IMG/VR virus record: IMGVR_UViG_3300030419_008000
Coordinates: 1-60,947 of that record
Direction: 5' to 3' (one strand)
DNA: 60,947 bases
Origin: a virus
The notes under the pieces were generated by a model. That model made no database searches, was not told the origin of the DNA, and worked only from the letters and a program-made list of their open reading frames with translations. Made by a program: the position numbers and the translations under genes. Positions 21,401 to 29,319 of the stretch are shown piece by piece (the first letter of the stretch is position 1; the number at the start of each line of letters is the position of its first letter).

Positions 21401-24400
21401 ATCGTCTTTTATTCAAATGATCAGTGCACCCCTGGTAAATTGATCCCATGCCTGGGTCGTGTTGTGCTTTAAATTTGTACGGCCTGTTTAATCTTCGAGT
21501 CGCATATTTAGATTGTTCGTATTTTGTGCCATCTGATTTTCTTAGAGTAATTCCAGTGTCAGAATCTCTATGATCGTATGGACCCGAAGTGTCGCGAGCC
21601 AAAGGTTTCGGGCGATTTGATTCATGCATCCGCTCTCTGATTGTGTCTCTCGCTTCGTCAACAGCTGTAACATCGGACGAAGGTTTGTCGCCGGTGCGTT
21701 CAGCTCTTTCTCGCCACCAACGAGCATGGTCAGCCTCCTCGTTAGACAATGGGTGATGACCATATCTCCAATTGTAAGTCATCTCCTCCACGCCTCTAAT
21801 CGAGGCCTCTGTCGACTTTGCTGTGTTAAGATACGGAAACTTGTGCTTGTATTTGCTTCTCTCTAAGACATGACTTTCAACAAGATTTCTAATATTTTTA
21901 GAATACTCTGTCGAAGCTGGCACCAATTGCAAAATCATAGCAGACAACGATGTGTCTATCCATTTATAAAATTCGATAAAACGATCTAAATCGGGCTCGT
22001 TGTCAACTTTTTCAAAAAACAATTGCCTTAGCTTTTCAAGCTTCTTGTACCTGTCGCGATACTTTTCAACCGGTTCGCAGAAAAGATTGCTAAAATCTTT
22101 AATTGAGGCAAACATAGTCATCATTTCTTTTGAAATTGTTTGATACATGCTTTTCTCTGCTGCAAAATAAAACCTAACTGGCTTATGATCCCTAGCATAT
22201 ATCTCTTTATTTACATCAACAATTTGAACCATATCCGCACTTTGCATAACTTCTGGAATGCGAAGTTGGCTTTGTTGAACATATCTTTTTTCTACAACTT
22301 TTGAATTGCCTGTTGGAAATTTGTCACCAAGGCCTGGGTGTTTATTATGAATCATTTTGCCAAGCCACTCTTTACGATATCTATCTTTTCTAGATACCGA
22401 TCCAGAAGATACATCAAGAACAGTGAATTGGCCGCTGTCATCTGACCCTGTGACTTTGTTAAAGCTCCAATGTAGGGCCAACGTATCAACTCTCGGAATA
22501 AAAGTCCCGGTAATTGCCTGCTGCAACCCGTAAGCGTTTTCATAAGGGCTACGAACACCCACATTCATTGGGTCCATTGCGTGAGCTTTCATTTCTGCTT
22601 TTGTTAAGCCAGTTTGCCAAACTCGCAAGGATGATACTTTTGCATCTGAATACTGTTTAACGGCGCCGTTGAAATTAGTTCTATGGGCTCCGACATACGC
22701 TCGCTTTGCAGATCGAATAAAGTTTTTTGCAACAGAAGACGAAACTACAACTGATGCACTAAATTCATGCTGCATTACATCGCCAACCGCATTAAATGCA
22801 AAAAAGTCAACAACATAATCAAAATTAAAACCAAGCTCGCCTGCAATTCCGTCAGAGTAGGCGCCTCCAATACCACCAGAGACAACACCATAGACATTTG
22901 CACCGGGAGATGTGCCAAAATCTTCATCAGCATGGCCGGTCAATGAAGACGTTGGGGTGATCCTAAACGCAAGGTTCCACTTAGAATCATCATATACGTC
23001 AAAAAATGTGCTTGATGTAAGCAAAGGGATTGGACCTAATGATCCTGATTCTGGACTATTGTTGCTAGGCTCGGTGATTCCCGAATCCCAATTCGATGAA
23101 GTAAGCACAAATCGAGCATTTGTCGACTCTTGCTCATCTCTAACTGCGTACACTTGAAAATTAGCGTAATCGTTGCCCTGAGCATCTCCCCAAGTCAGAC
23201 TGGTGTCATCTGAGGAATTTGCCGTGTGCATGCCAAACAAAGATGCAGTTATAAACGGTGTGTAAAAAAAGCCAGGATCTTTTCTAGAAGGTTTTCTTGC
23301 AAAAACGCACTCGCACTCAACAGTAAAGCCAAGAAAATCCGCGTGGTCTTCATATGATCCAGTAAGGCTAGACCCAGACAAAAATCCACTAGCAGATTCA
23401 GCATCATCAAGAGTTGAATCAGGATATTGGTAAACAGTCCCACCAAAAGCATCAAAATCATCAGAACCTGTTTGACAAAAGTTTGCATAACTTTTTGCAA
23501 CTATACCGCTCTTGTAATTGTCATCTAAAGTGTATGTATAATCATCAGAATATAAGTTCAAAGTTATTAAATCTTCTGGTATACCAAAACAACGAATCAG
23601 GTTTCTAATTGATTTTTCGGAGCCTTTGGTTTTATAAATATACAAAAGATTATTATAAATGTTTTGATAAATAAGATTCTTAATGTCGTGTAGTTCTATT
23701 TCAAACTCACTATCATCAGATTTAGATAATATCTTCTCTCTTATATCCGCATCAACAAATATTTCTGGGGCTCCAAACCCGCGGGATTCTAACAAATGAT
23801 TTGCAAATGGGTAGGGTTTATAACTAGCGCTCAAATACGATGCGTTTTGTAGGCGCGGGAGAGCTTCAATTTGAAGATACAATTTGTCCATGTAAGACGC
23901 CATAATTTGAACAAGGTTTTTAATTGTCCCATCACCATGGTTCTCATCATCTTCTATAATCCACGAAGGAATTGTATTAATCAATGAATTGTAATTTTGC
24001 TCGTCGTACATAGACCCAGAAGTAATCAATTCCTGCTTTAAAGCATCAACATCAGAGTGGAATGAATAGATGATTGGTTCTCTATACTCTGCTGGAAGTG
24101 AAGATCCTGTATAGTCGTTTATTGCAGATGAGGTCAACCTGGAGCTTGACGTATATCCAACAAAATCGCCATTTGTTACACGGCCGGCGTAATCTAATAT
24201 GTTAGAATCAACGCTTGAAGTTCCAGTAATTCCTTCATTGAACTTGTAATACACGCCAAGTGTTGTGTTCGCCAAATCATTGTTGGCACCACCGCGTACA
24301 TTTGTCCACCAATTTTTTCTAATTTCTTGAGGCGTTCTCCTGACTTTCCAAAATCTAAAATCGTCAATTGACGCGGAAAGCTGACCCCAGCCTTTATCGG

Positions 24401-25454
24401 TTGAAGAATATGATTCATGTGGCGCAACCAGTGATCCAATCGTCGCTACTAAAGCGCCGGTGATCTCATTAATGGTGGTGAGACCAATAGTGCGAGTGTG
24501 GTTCTTCTCTCCATTCAAATAAAACTCAGTAACAATACCAGAATTGTCAACAGAGCTGCTGTTGTAAAGTACAAAAGCGTAATGATTCCATTCGCCAGTT
24601 GCAACCGTCGCCTTGCTAATACCATTTCCCATTTGAATTGGCGTAGTTATTCCAGAAGAGCCAGACCTAATTGAGACAAAAAATGGAGATTCTGTTGATC
24701 CCGTGACATTTCCGCTAAGCTCAATTCTAAACCTTCCATAGCTATCTGCAGAAGTGTCACCTTGATAATTCCACAAATCAAAAATTACTTCCTTTGTGGT
24801 CGTATTATTAGAATCTGATTCTGCTAAAAATTCGCTCTTTTTAAGCCAAAACTCAACTGTAACACCACCAGTTAAATTTGTTCTAAGGTTTGATGTTCTT
24901 GTGCCTTTTCGACCACCAGCGAGTTGGCCACCAAAATCATATATATCAGTATTGAATTTATTAGCAGATCCAGTAAATGCTGCATGGAGAGAGCCCGTTA
25001 CAATTTCTGTGGAACCAGTGCCCGGGCCACCCTTAATGTAGATGTATTGTGGTGAATCTGAAAGACCATATCCATTGTTTTCGTTTTGCTGAGTTCCCCA
25101 ACCGTCTGCGGAAAATATTACATGGCCGGTAGTTCTAGGATATTTATAATCAAAAATAAATCTATCATAATAATCTGATTGATTTCTAAATTGTGTTACT
25201 TCCGCTTCAGATCCATCATATGGATATTGCCTATAAATTCTTTCAATTGCGTATTTATAATATTTTTCCGCGGATCCGAAGCGTGCAAAATTAGATGCCG
25301 ACGAAAAATCAACAGGTGGTACAAAAGTATCTCGATCAATAGTTTTCTGCCTGATGGCTTCGGCAGACTCGACATCCTCAGAAATCGTTTGCGAATCTGC
25401 TGATGGCAAAACCTTGAATGAAGTTCCTTCATCAAAAAGCTTCTTAATACTCAT
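15492..25454 (-). CDS. giant 3320-aa virion protein with LamG-like domains
   Basis: A single 9.96-kb frame. Residues about 165-385 have the pattern of a LamG/concanavalin A-like jelly roll: VEFWLKK, then GEWNHYAFVLYN, EFYLNGE, and DDFRFWKVRRTPQEI, which is the usual closing strand. A second, more divergent copy spans about 700-960 (FTVECECVF, WNLAFRI, SSLRVWQTGLTKAEM). The middle is Ser/Asn/Gly-rich, and the C-terminal ~40 residues are strongly basic (RGSKRERSRKRKKQK). LamG folds bind carbohydrate or protein ligands, so a role in host-surface contact or as a long tail-surface scaffold is likely. It is flanked by virion genes and overlaps none. Confidence 0.8.
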   Translation of the reverse strand: MSIKKLFDEGTSFKVLPSADSQTISEDVESAEAIRQKTIDRDTFVPPVDFSSASNFARFGSAEKYYKYAIERIYRQYPYDGSEAEVTQFRNQSDYYDRFIFDYKYPRTTGHVIFSADGWGTQQNENNGYGLSDSPQYIYIKGGPGTGSTEIVTGSLHAAFTGSANKFNTDIYDFGGQLAGGRKGTRTSNLRTNLTGGVTVEFWLKKSEFLAESDSNNTTTKEVIFDLWNYQGDTSADSYGRFRIELSGNVTGSTESPFFVSIRSGSSGITTPIQMGNGISKATVATGEWNHYAFVLYNSSSVDNSGIVTEFYLNGEKNHTRTIGLTTINEITGALVATIGSLVAPHESYSSTDKGWGQLSASIDDFRFWKVRRTPQEIRKNWWTNVRGGANNDLANTTLGVYYKFNEGITGTSSVDSNILDYAGRVTNGDFVGYTSSSRLTSSAINDYTGSSLPAEYREPIIYSFHSDVDALKQELITSGSMYDEQNYNSLINTIPSWIIEDDENHGDGTIKNLVQIMASYMDKLYLQIEALPRLQNASYLSASYKPYPFANHLLESRGFGAPEIFVDADIREKILSKSDDSEFEIELHDIKNLIYQNIYNNLLYIYKTKGSEKSIRNLIRCFGIPEDLITLNLYSDDYTYTLDDNYKSGIVAKSYANFCQTGSDDFDAFGGTVYQYPDSTLDDAESASGFLSGSSLTGSYEDHADFLGFTVECECVFARKPSRKDPGFFYTPFITASLFGMHTANSSDDTSLTWGDAQGNDYANFQVYAVRDEQESTNARFVLTSSNWDSGITEPSNNSPESGSLGPIPLLTSSTFFDVYDDSKWNLAFRITPTSSLTGHADEDFGTSPGANVYGVVSGGIGGAYSDGIAGELGFNFDYVVDFFAFNAVGDVMQHEFSASVVVSSSVAKNFIRSAKRAYVGAHRTNFNGAVKQYSDAKVSSLRVWQTGLTKAEMKAHAMDPMNVGVRSPYENAYGLQQAITGTFIPRVDTLALHWSFNKVTGSDDSGQFTVLDVSSGSVSRKDRYRKEWLGKMIHNKHPGLGDKFPTGNSKVVEKRYVQQSQLRIPEVMQSADMVQIVDVNKEIYARDHKPVRFYFAAEKSMYQTISKEMMTMFASIKDFSNLFCEPVEKYRDRYKKLEKLRQLFFEKVDNEPDLDRFIEFYKWIDTSLSAMILQLVPASTEYSKNIRNLVESHVLERSKYKHKFPYLNTAKSTEASIRGVEEMTYNWRYGHHPLSNEEADHARWWRERAERTGDKPSSDVTAVDEARDTIRERMHESNRPKPLARDTSGPYDHRDSDTGITLRKSDGTKYEQSKYATRRLNRPYKFKAQHDPGMGSIYQGCTDHLNKRRSYVFSQVYPHGPVTSLGIPVNVLLAFTEKLKNFQDINDEQTPKELLKRKYSFQVRSGRHWESTKDPYLDNVKGHLIMPLTVVSASSNVTTGYQKNVVRGFMSGAIITNIHHDVYGDIHPGESSLQGPFTEKYVGGHQSRHVDINKYDTTLVTSGGAGTLNNLDDPYTRPEAWRLLLYKLSSSIASGVTTTDCYDDQGALGFVGPDYPWANEHKYPLIETKRAVYFREPLAKRPVNIRNIQQKTGSTIIGNYTENHEVVQAAGRLENNLYFKENSGIRLPDLLHSNSLGKTTNVHTLVAVGIDDNPDNKLGNSFGGPPGSNVSLRVNAQGNSIATMYTLSERGVLGPDANARNRTVIASRFSAPGGPEVSTRGYLDIASEEYSVYNSINFRNLSVRASASGENTTIKMSNHLSGTAASSRAQRDGLRSLLSRHCGKFGRDSEYGSVTAGDYVQIPAFHKIQRNTLKRIELSGQGTTIKGASGDDNDPQQTYVTASVYDNWWIQHPIPQSDLGYAWITASIADNPSFFGHAPADGMISSSAEGRVTAINFVSASDFGSFYVSNGLRFVSDFGETHADGDLRTAFAQLNTNVREPITASSNTLGYPLAKDVSRYINIGNEAGPLVPAGTLKPSGGLVKRYSATGQASTLNALLLQRNGPYGYPTFKQIRTGEHPIALHHRHNNNISVLKPGKIIHITDVDGHEVKTSRNDGIKNFVSGTQAVSMKYHPFIIGLNAATPKIGTKNITNAEYTNEYFTLKTAHGNNLAGFDDLELAEKYAALTPTRQAYDEIKELYLNRDPSMLNNSITSFSLFRYKETVWPSGLNMFMARNRGRTDYQNNFWRHTKNDRESLGGSTPIVMGPIVSASCWPLEEAPKIFSATNTNETVFITASGDGSKTVRDTDVKIHHENGLSVPNSYYGGGELVGLYSQIHGVDDDSDPDKFIVAGPQYARLMTNPISGALTSTAGIKNASSGRVLLGLSDNKVAAGIAHNLYGDSFGAANADIRKINVPLGVTKWEANDLAGYWALTQSLESLSKTGRANVVGDYYFVSHSTDPWYKDYDDYILDLRAQYKDYSIIPEFRISEHIDFYLDSAGGNFRADNPYLFEIPGTPNTSNSVPQNSSQENFYTIFSNSDVMKYLGIIINDHEEMVDPSEISLTMKAAIKFMPYDDFYPAQYSVKMANQYSASHLIGADVTGEHSTRKKAAVRPLWQWSFAPGIFYNTIKAGVACDYPVWTDPDRFIRQQVPATDYHAWTVAANFSWNSGDGFSSDKQTGLANEKATFDKRIPFEAIIEPHVHLAGTPLYDNEPHISASLHVTAAFGLRHRPQYSMMASQFWGEVPNFFLRDKTYTKITSLPDSDLNLSLTKNQIYGMRIAMYNQTKKSRTWHLEPFIGVTAGSASERGGIKYDLPQHGIATVANTNGVELLTMYSRPSAFGPPMHGTDGSALASFEAEHKVGGYDFVNGIYSPYTPPYYDGHAWADVVFYVKESKTYTIKDILASASVDYLRFDEGEAGATWSGTYAENDYAYIISGSNPNAPLNGANINKNSMQISASMNLFALEKVPVVDKIEYTNQNASGKDFVTRETLSSAWTIQMKAETPILNFGVFGNRSIKTTSNTFTRPSNQLSASCTRGMWHQFGTIPENQDMGIKIEVSDIPKNFLKYSPRAAVANGFYTKNKTAGQAAKIYKDMKSLADLVGFKKESTRLGEILEKNVVSEAIVAVPFLQIGGKRKFFEIPREYIDAAVVDGALAGQSIKDMVEKMDKYVFPPNMNFLLYEDITPFAMYIFEFEYEFDKNDLNYMWQNLPPRNHTVVKSAEAAVSHKLFATELMGYKQAMDGTPLNDNLQWMVFKVKQKAVQKYSDQIVALNASGNKLTKSKLDDNINKQGNSLITKEMEYTYNWPYDYFSIIEMAKLEVEVEISEHGEEVPEENRIEDTAAKKPRTRGSKRERSRKRKKQKNSAGSLPQQIEPQG

Positions 25455-25455
25455 T

Positions 25456-27033
25456 CTATTCTACCCTAAACTTAAATCTCTCTTTTTGCTCAACCCAAGA
25501 AGACAACGTTGGATCGTAATACGCAAAAGACATTCCATATGCATAATCTGGCTGTAACATTGACATATCTAGATCAAAATAGTTTCCAGAAACATCATAT
25601 GATAATAAAGTTGCCAAGTCGCTTCCTGTGTTATGTGGTATCACCTTTAAATTGTCGGCTATTCTATAAATCTGATAAGATGCACTATCAATTATATAGT
25701 TTTCTATGTCAGCAGTTGCTTTAGAATAAATAGTTGGGCTCCAATCTTTTTCTCGTACAAACAGCCTAAAACGAACAGTCTGATCGTCTTTGTAAGTTGA
25801 TCTTAAATTCGAAATAGTAGTGACATATTGCTTATCTGGTTTGTAATTGCTAGCCTTGTGAACTTTTGGAAAGATTGTTCCTGTAAAATATGTTTTGCCA
25901 CCATCGCCGCCATGCCAAACATCTAACAATTTTTTATCAGGAGTGGCGCCTGCGGTTACGCTCAGAGTGCATTTATAAATTCCAGTGGAAACCTTACTTC
26001 CAGTAGCAGGAAATCCGCCGGCACATATATCACTATCTCTTACAGAAATAGTTAGGCGTCCACCTGCAGTACTAGTGTCCCCAGATGTGTCTGCCGGCAC
26101 ATTGCTTCCAGATCTTGGCAAATACAAATCAACGTATACAGAGCTAGGGTCGCCTGGAATATTTCTCAGTTGGCCACGATAATAATTGTACATATAAACC
26201 GTATTTGGGTTGTCGTCCTCTTCGGCTAAAGAGCTACTATAAAAAAAACGGCCACGATCATCAGCAACAGAAGAGTTCCAACGAGCTTCGATATACGGCC
26301 TTTTGTAGAAAAACTCTGACGTTCTACCAAAAAACTTTTTAGTATAATACGAGGTTGTGGCGCCTGTCACGTTGTGCAAAATTGGACCATTGTTGTAATT
26401 GGGAATCGACGCATCTGAAGTCCTATCATCGAAAAATCCCTCTTGCGTTCCAATTAATTTAATTAAAGCCCCATAATTTGATAGCTCGTCACCGCTCATC
26501 CACTCTTCAACAAGCTCTGTGACATCAACATCAATATCTTCATTACCTTTTGTAAAAGTGACCGTATTTCCCCAAGATGCGGTATAAAAATCGCCACCAG
26601 GAATTGTCCATTTTGCAGAAGTAGACGCTGACATCCAATTGCATCCGGCATTTCCATTAGTAAAATCAAAATATTCATCCATATCCAAGCCGACACCTTC
26701 TTCCCAATCTCTAGAAATTGGCAAGACTTCAAGAGAAAAGTTTCTTGGAGTTGTTTGAGAATGTCGAGCATTAAACATGCGCAAATAAAAATTTACGCTA
26801 CCGCTAGCAGGAATATCGCCAGCAGTTCGATCATCAGACATCTGAGCAGTAGGAAATTTAATTAAAATCCTAGACAATTCAACAGATCCGGTTGATGCTT
26901 GTCCGTAAACTGAGAAGACCTCAAGAATATCAGAGGCTCCCATGTTCGCGCCGGTGGCGCGAGTGTTTAGATCTCTCATAAAGGCATTTGTAATTGTAGT
27001 GTCAACACTCGCTGTAAATCTTTTAATGGCCAT
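25456..27033 (-). CDS. virion protein with DNRLRE-like beta domains
   Basis: 525 residues. The N-terminal part (SRILIKFP, then Pro/Ser loops, LEVLPISRDWEEG and VDVTELVEEWMSG) has the rhythm of DNRLRE-type beta-sandwich domains found in surface proteins. There, an Arg/Lys-rich strand is followed by a 'W.EG' turn and a terminal V.V..LV..W strand. The C-terminal half is another beta region with no name. It directly follows gp6 (one-base overlap) and precedes the giant LamG protein, so it may sit at the baseplate periphery. The domain call is by eye and tentative. Confidence 0.7.
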   Translation of the reverse strand: MAIKRFTASVDTTITNAFMRDLNTRATGANMGASDILEVFSVYGQASTGSVELSRILIKFPTAQMSDDRTAGDIPASGSVNFYLRMFNARHSQTTPRNFSLEVLPISRDWEEGVGLDMDEYFDFTNGNAGCNWMSASTSAKWTIPGGDFYTASWGNTVTFTKGNEDIDVDVTELVEEWMSGDELSNYGALIKLIGTQEGFFDDRTSDASIPNYNNGPILHNVTGATTSYYTKKFFGRTSEFFYKRPYIEARWNSSVADDRGRFFYSSSLAEEDDNPNTVYMYNYYRGQLRNIPGDPSSVYVDLYLPRSGSNVPADTSGDTSTAGGRLTISVRDSDICAGGFPATGSKVSTGIYKCTLSVTAGATPDKKLLDVWHGGDGGKTYFTGTIFPKVHKASNYKPDKQYVTTISNLRSTYKDDQTVRFRLFVREKDWSPTIYSKATADIENYIIDSASYQIYRIADNLKVIPHNTGSDLATLLSYDVSGNYFDLDMSMLQPDYAYGMSFAYYDPTLSSWVEQKERFKFRVE

Positions 27034-28844
27034 TATTTAATAGTCCCCTTGATGTCAAGTGCTGGAAACTTAATTTCAAAGATAACATTTTTAGGTGCAA
27101 TAACATATCGGCCGTTTGCTGATGTGTTGGTAGGAACATCAAAAGATATGTCTGAATATCCCACATCAGTTATGTTTACAATTTCAACATTTTCAACATC
27201 AATAATTCCGGGCATATTGTTTAACAAATTGTATATATTTGAAAGATAGAATGATTCTCCAATATACATCTTTGATGAATTAAAGTAATTAATCAACATT
27301 CGATTGGCGCGCGCCTGCAATGAAAAACGATCAACATCTGGAGTTGATAAGGCAGTATACTTTATCTGTAAATTTACTATTTTTGCATCTAATATATCAA
27401 CTGTGTCATTGATCATTTTATTTCTATTGATCCATCTTTTCAGGTTGTTTTTCAATGTTGCGTTTGCTGTTGTTAGTTTACGTTTGCTGTTCTCACTGAT
27501 GATGAACATATTTAAATTTCTTTTTATAGAATCGTTCTCCCTTACAACGCTACACCTCTTTATTACACCAAAACGATTAGGCATTGCATAAGTCATAGCC
27601 TCATAGTCTTCTTTTGTCACCGCGCGGTTTTGAGTGGCGAAATTATCAATAACTCTTCTTTTAATCTCTACTTGTGTTTCGGGAGTGCCCGTACCGGAGA
27701 TTGGCTCCTCATTATATATTTCTAAAGAACGCTTAACAGCTGCCATTGTGTTGGGCACAAGTGTTTCTGGATCTTTAAAAATTATGGTCGCGTTGGCAAC
27801 TTTGTTCACTGAGCCAACAGCAGCGTTTGAGTTTAAAGCTTCGGAAGCCCTGTAGTTAATTGTCAATGTCGTATTTGAGGGGCCAATTCCAAATTTGTCG
27901 GTTGACACCATCTTGGATGGATCAAAAGCAAGATCAGTTGTATAATCTTTTCCATACACGTCTAAAACAATGTTTTCGGGCTCTGGAATTGACGGGGAGG
28001 ACAATTCGGTTTCAGACGCATAACCAAACACCAAAGACGTTAGACCAGTGGTTCTTTCAACAACAAATCTTCTTGGTACCGCAAAAGGTTTGAGTATTGA
28101 TGGAATTTCATCATCTAGTGCATTTTTATTAACCACCTCTTTATAAACAACATTTTGCGATAGATACTCAACTTCATAATATTCATTTCCATCTGAATCA
28201 AATACTGAAATAATTTCTGATACTTTAGAACTAGCCAAGTCCACCCTTCTAAATCTTTGGAATCCTCCAACCGATATTGACTCTGAGCCCATTCTTCCGG
28301 ACATTATCCTTCCATTCGCTTTAATTGCCCAAGACGTTGGCGCGCCAGTATTTGGATCAGTGTCAGCAACAACGACTTGGTGTCGATTATCATTAAAGTC
28401 GACATTTTCCGTCAATATGAAAGACGCGCCACTACTAGATTTAAATCGGGAGCCGCGGCGGATAATTGGCAAATAATTTCTTGCAGGGCCCATTCCAGTT
28501 GATACTGCCGGGACGACAACATACAAGCTAGCCACACCATAAGAAGTTGAAATTCCTTTAAACTTATAACCTAAAGTACGGGCATGTCGTAAAATGTTAT
28601 TAAATTCTGTTGCTGAATCTAAAAAGCTCTCGTTTACATTATAATCCAGATAGTAGGATAAAATATCGCCAACATAGGCAACAGTGTCCACCATCAAAGA
28701 CCCAAAAGAGTTTTCACTAAAATCTTTGTAAGAATTAGAATAATAGCGCTGGGCGTGGTCCAGTAAATCCCTCTTAATTGAAGAAAATTCTCTGCTTGTA
28801 TATTTTATTGGTATGATGTTTTTTTTGTAATCTGAATCAGGCAT
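27033..28844 (-). CDS. gp6: baseplate wedge protein, gp6/J-like
   Basis: 603 residues. The N-terminal ~90 residues carry the T4 gp6/baseplate J pattern: YTSREFSSIKRDLLDHAQRYY, DFSENSFGSLMVDTVAYVGD, YYLDYNVNESFLDSATE and a GYK. A later DNFATQNRAVTKEDYEAMTY and the C-terminal NLQIKYTAL...ANRMLINYFNSSK stretch fit the same family. gp6 dimers form the inner baseplate ring and trigger sheath contraction. It follows gp25, its usual neighbour and partner. The protein is close to the ~660 residues of T4 gp6. Confidence 0.92.
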   Translation of the reverse strand: MPDSDYKKNIIPIKYTSREFSSIKRDLLDHAQRYYSNSYKDFSENSFGSLMVDTVAYVGDILSYYLDYNVNESFLDSATEFNNILRHARTLGYKFKGISTSYGVASLYVVVPAVSTGMGPARNYLPIIRRGSRFKSSSGASFILTENVDFNDNRHQVVVADTDPNTGAPTSWAIKANGRIMSGRMGSESISVGGFQRFRRVDLASSKVSEIISVFDSDGNEYYEVEYLSQNVVYKEVVNKNALDDEIPSILKPFAVPRRFVVERTTGLTSLVFGYASETELSSPSIPEPENIVLDVYGKDYTTDLAFDPSKMVSTDKFGIGPSNTTLTINYRASEALNSNAAVGSVNKVANATIIFKDPETLVPNTMAAVKRSLEIYNEEPISGTGTPETQVEIKRRVIDNFATQNRAVTKEDYEAMTYAMPNRFGVIKRCSVVRENDSIKRNLNMFIISENSKRKLTTANATLKNNLKRWINRNKMINDTVDILDAKIVNLQIKYTALSTPDVDRFSLQARANRMLINYFNSSKMYIGESFYLSNIYNLLNNMPGIIDVENVEIVNITDVGYSDISFDVPTNTSANGRYVIAPKNVIFEIKFPALDIKGTIK

Positions 28845-28885
28845 AATTAGTTTTCCTAGAATAATTAGAAATTATTATTAAAATA

Positions 28886-29293
28886 TTATATTTTTGGTGC
28901 TATTAGATCTAAGAAATCGTCTTGAACAAGTCCAGGGATCCTATAAATGATCCTCATGCCAACGAAATTTTCATCAATACTGAAGGATACATTATTTTCT
29001 GCACCAATTGGTGAAGAGAAAAGTATGTTTCTAATTTCTATATAAGGCAAGTGGTCTCTGACTTGTTGTATAATTCTCGTCTTGATCTGAACCAGGGTGC
29101 TACTTGTCATATTTTGAAACAAATAACGTTTAATTCCAACACCATAATTAGACAACATGGTCCTTTCACCAGGACTGGTTAGCAGCAACATTTTTAAATT
29201 TTGTTTTGCCGCAGCTAAAGCCGATTTGTTCATATTAAAGCCATCTACTTCGTCCATAGTCAACGGTAATGCAACAGAATATCCAGTGGCCAT
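28886..29293 (-). CDS. gp25: baseplate wedge protein gp25
   Basis: 135 residues, the normal size for GPW/gp25. The family core is clear: NLKMLLLTSPGERTM, then NYGVGIKRYLF, then an IIQQVRDHLPYIEI helix. In T4-like phages gp25 is a lysozyme-fold wedge subunit that joins gp6 and nucleates the sheath. A strong AAGGAGG precedes the ATG. Downstream of it lies a 41-base AT-rich gap before gp6. Confidence 0.95.
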   Translation of the reverse strand: MATGYSVALPLTMDEVDGFNMNKSALAAAKQNLKMLLLTSPGERTMLSNYGVGIKRYLFQNMTSSTLVQIKTRIIQQVRDHLPYIEIRNILFSSPIGAENNVSFSIDENFVGMRIIYRIPGLVQDDFLDLIAPKI

Positions 29294-29319
29294 TTTATTT
29301 CCTCCTTAGTAATTAGATG

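Noticed and set aside
25141-25259. T4 late-promoter-like TATAAATA on the minus strand (25141-25148, 25252-25259; also 42954-42961, 44197-44204, 51207-51214)
   Set aside because: All are inside coding sequence in an AT-rich genome, none is placed just ahead of a gene with a clear pattern, and three lie in the glycan cassette rather than late genes. Chance cannot be excluded.
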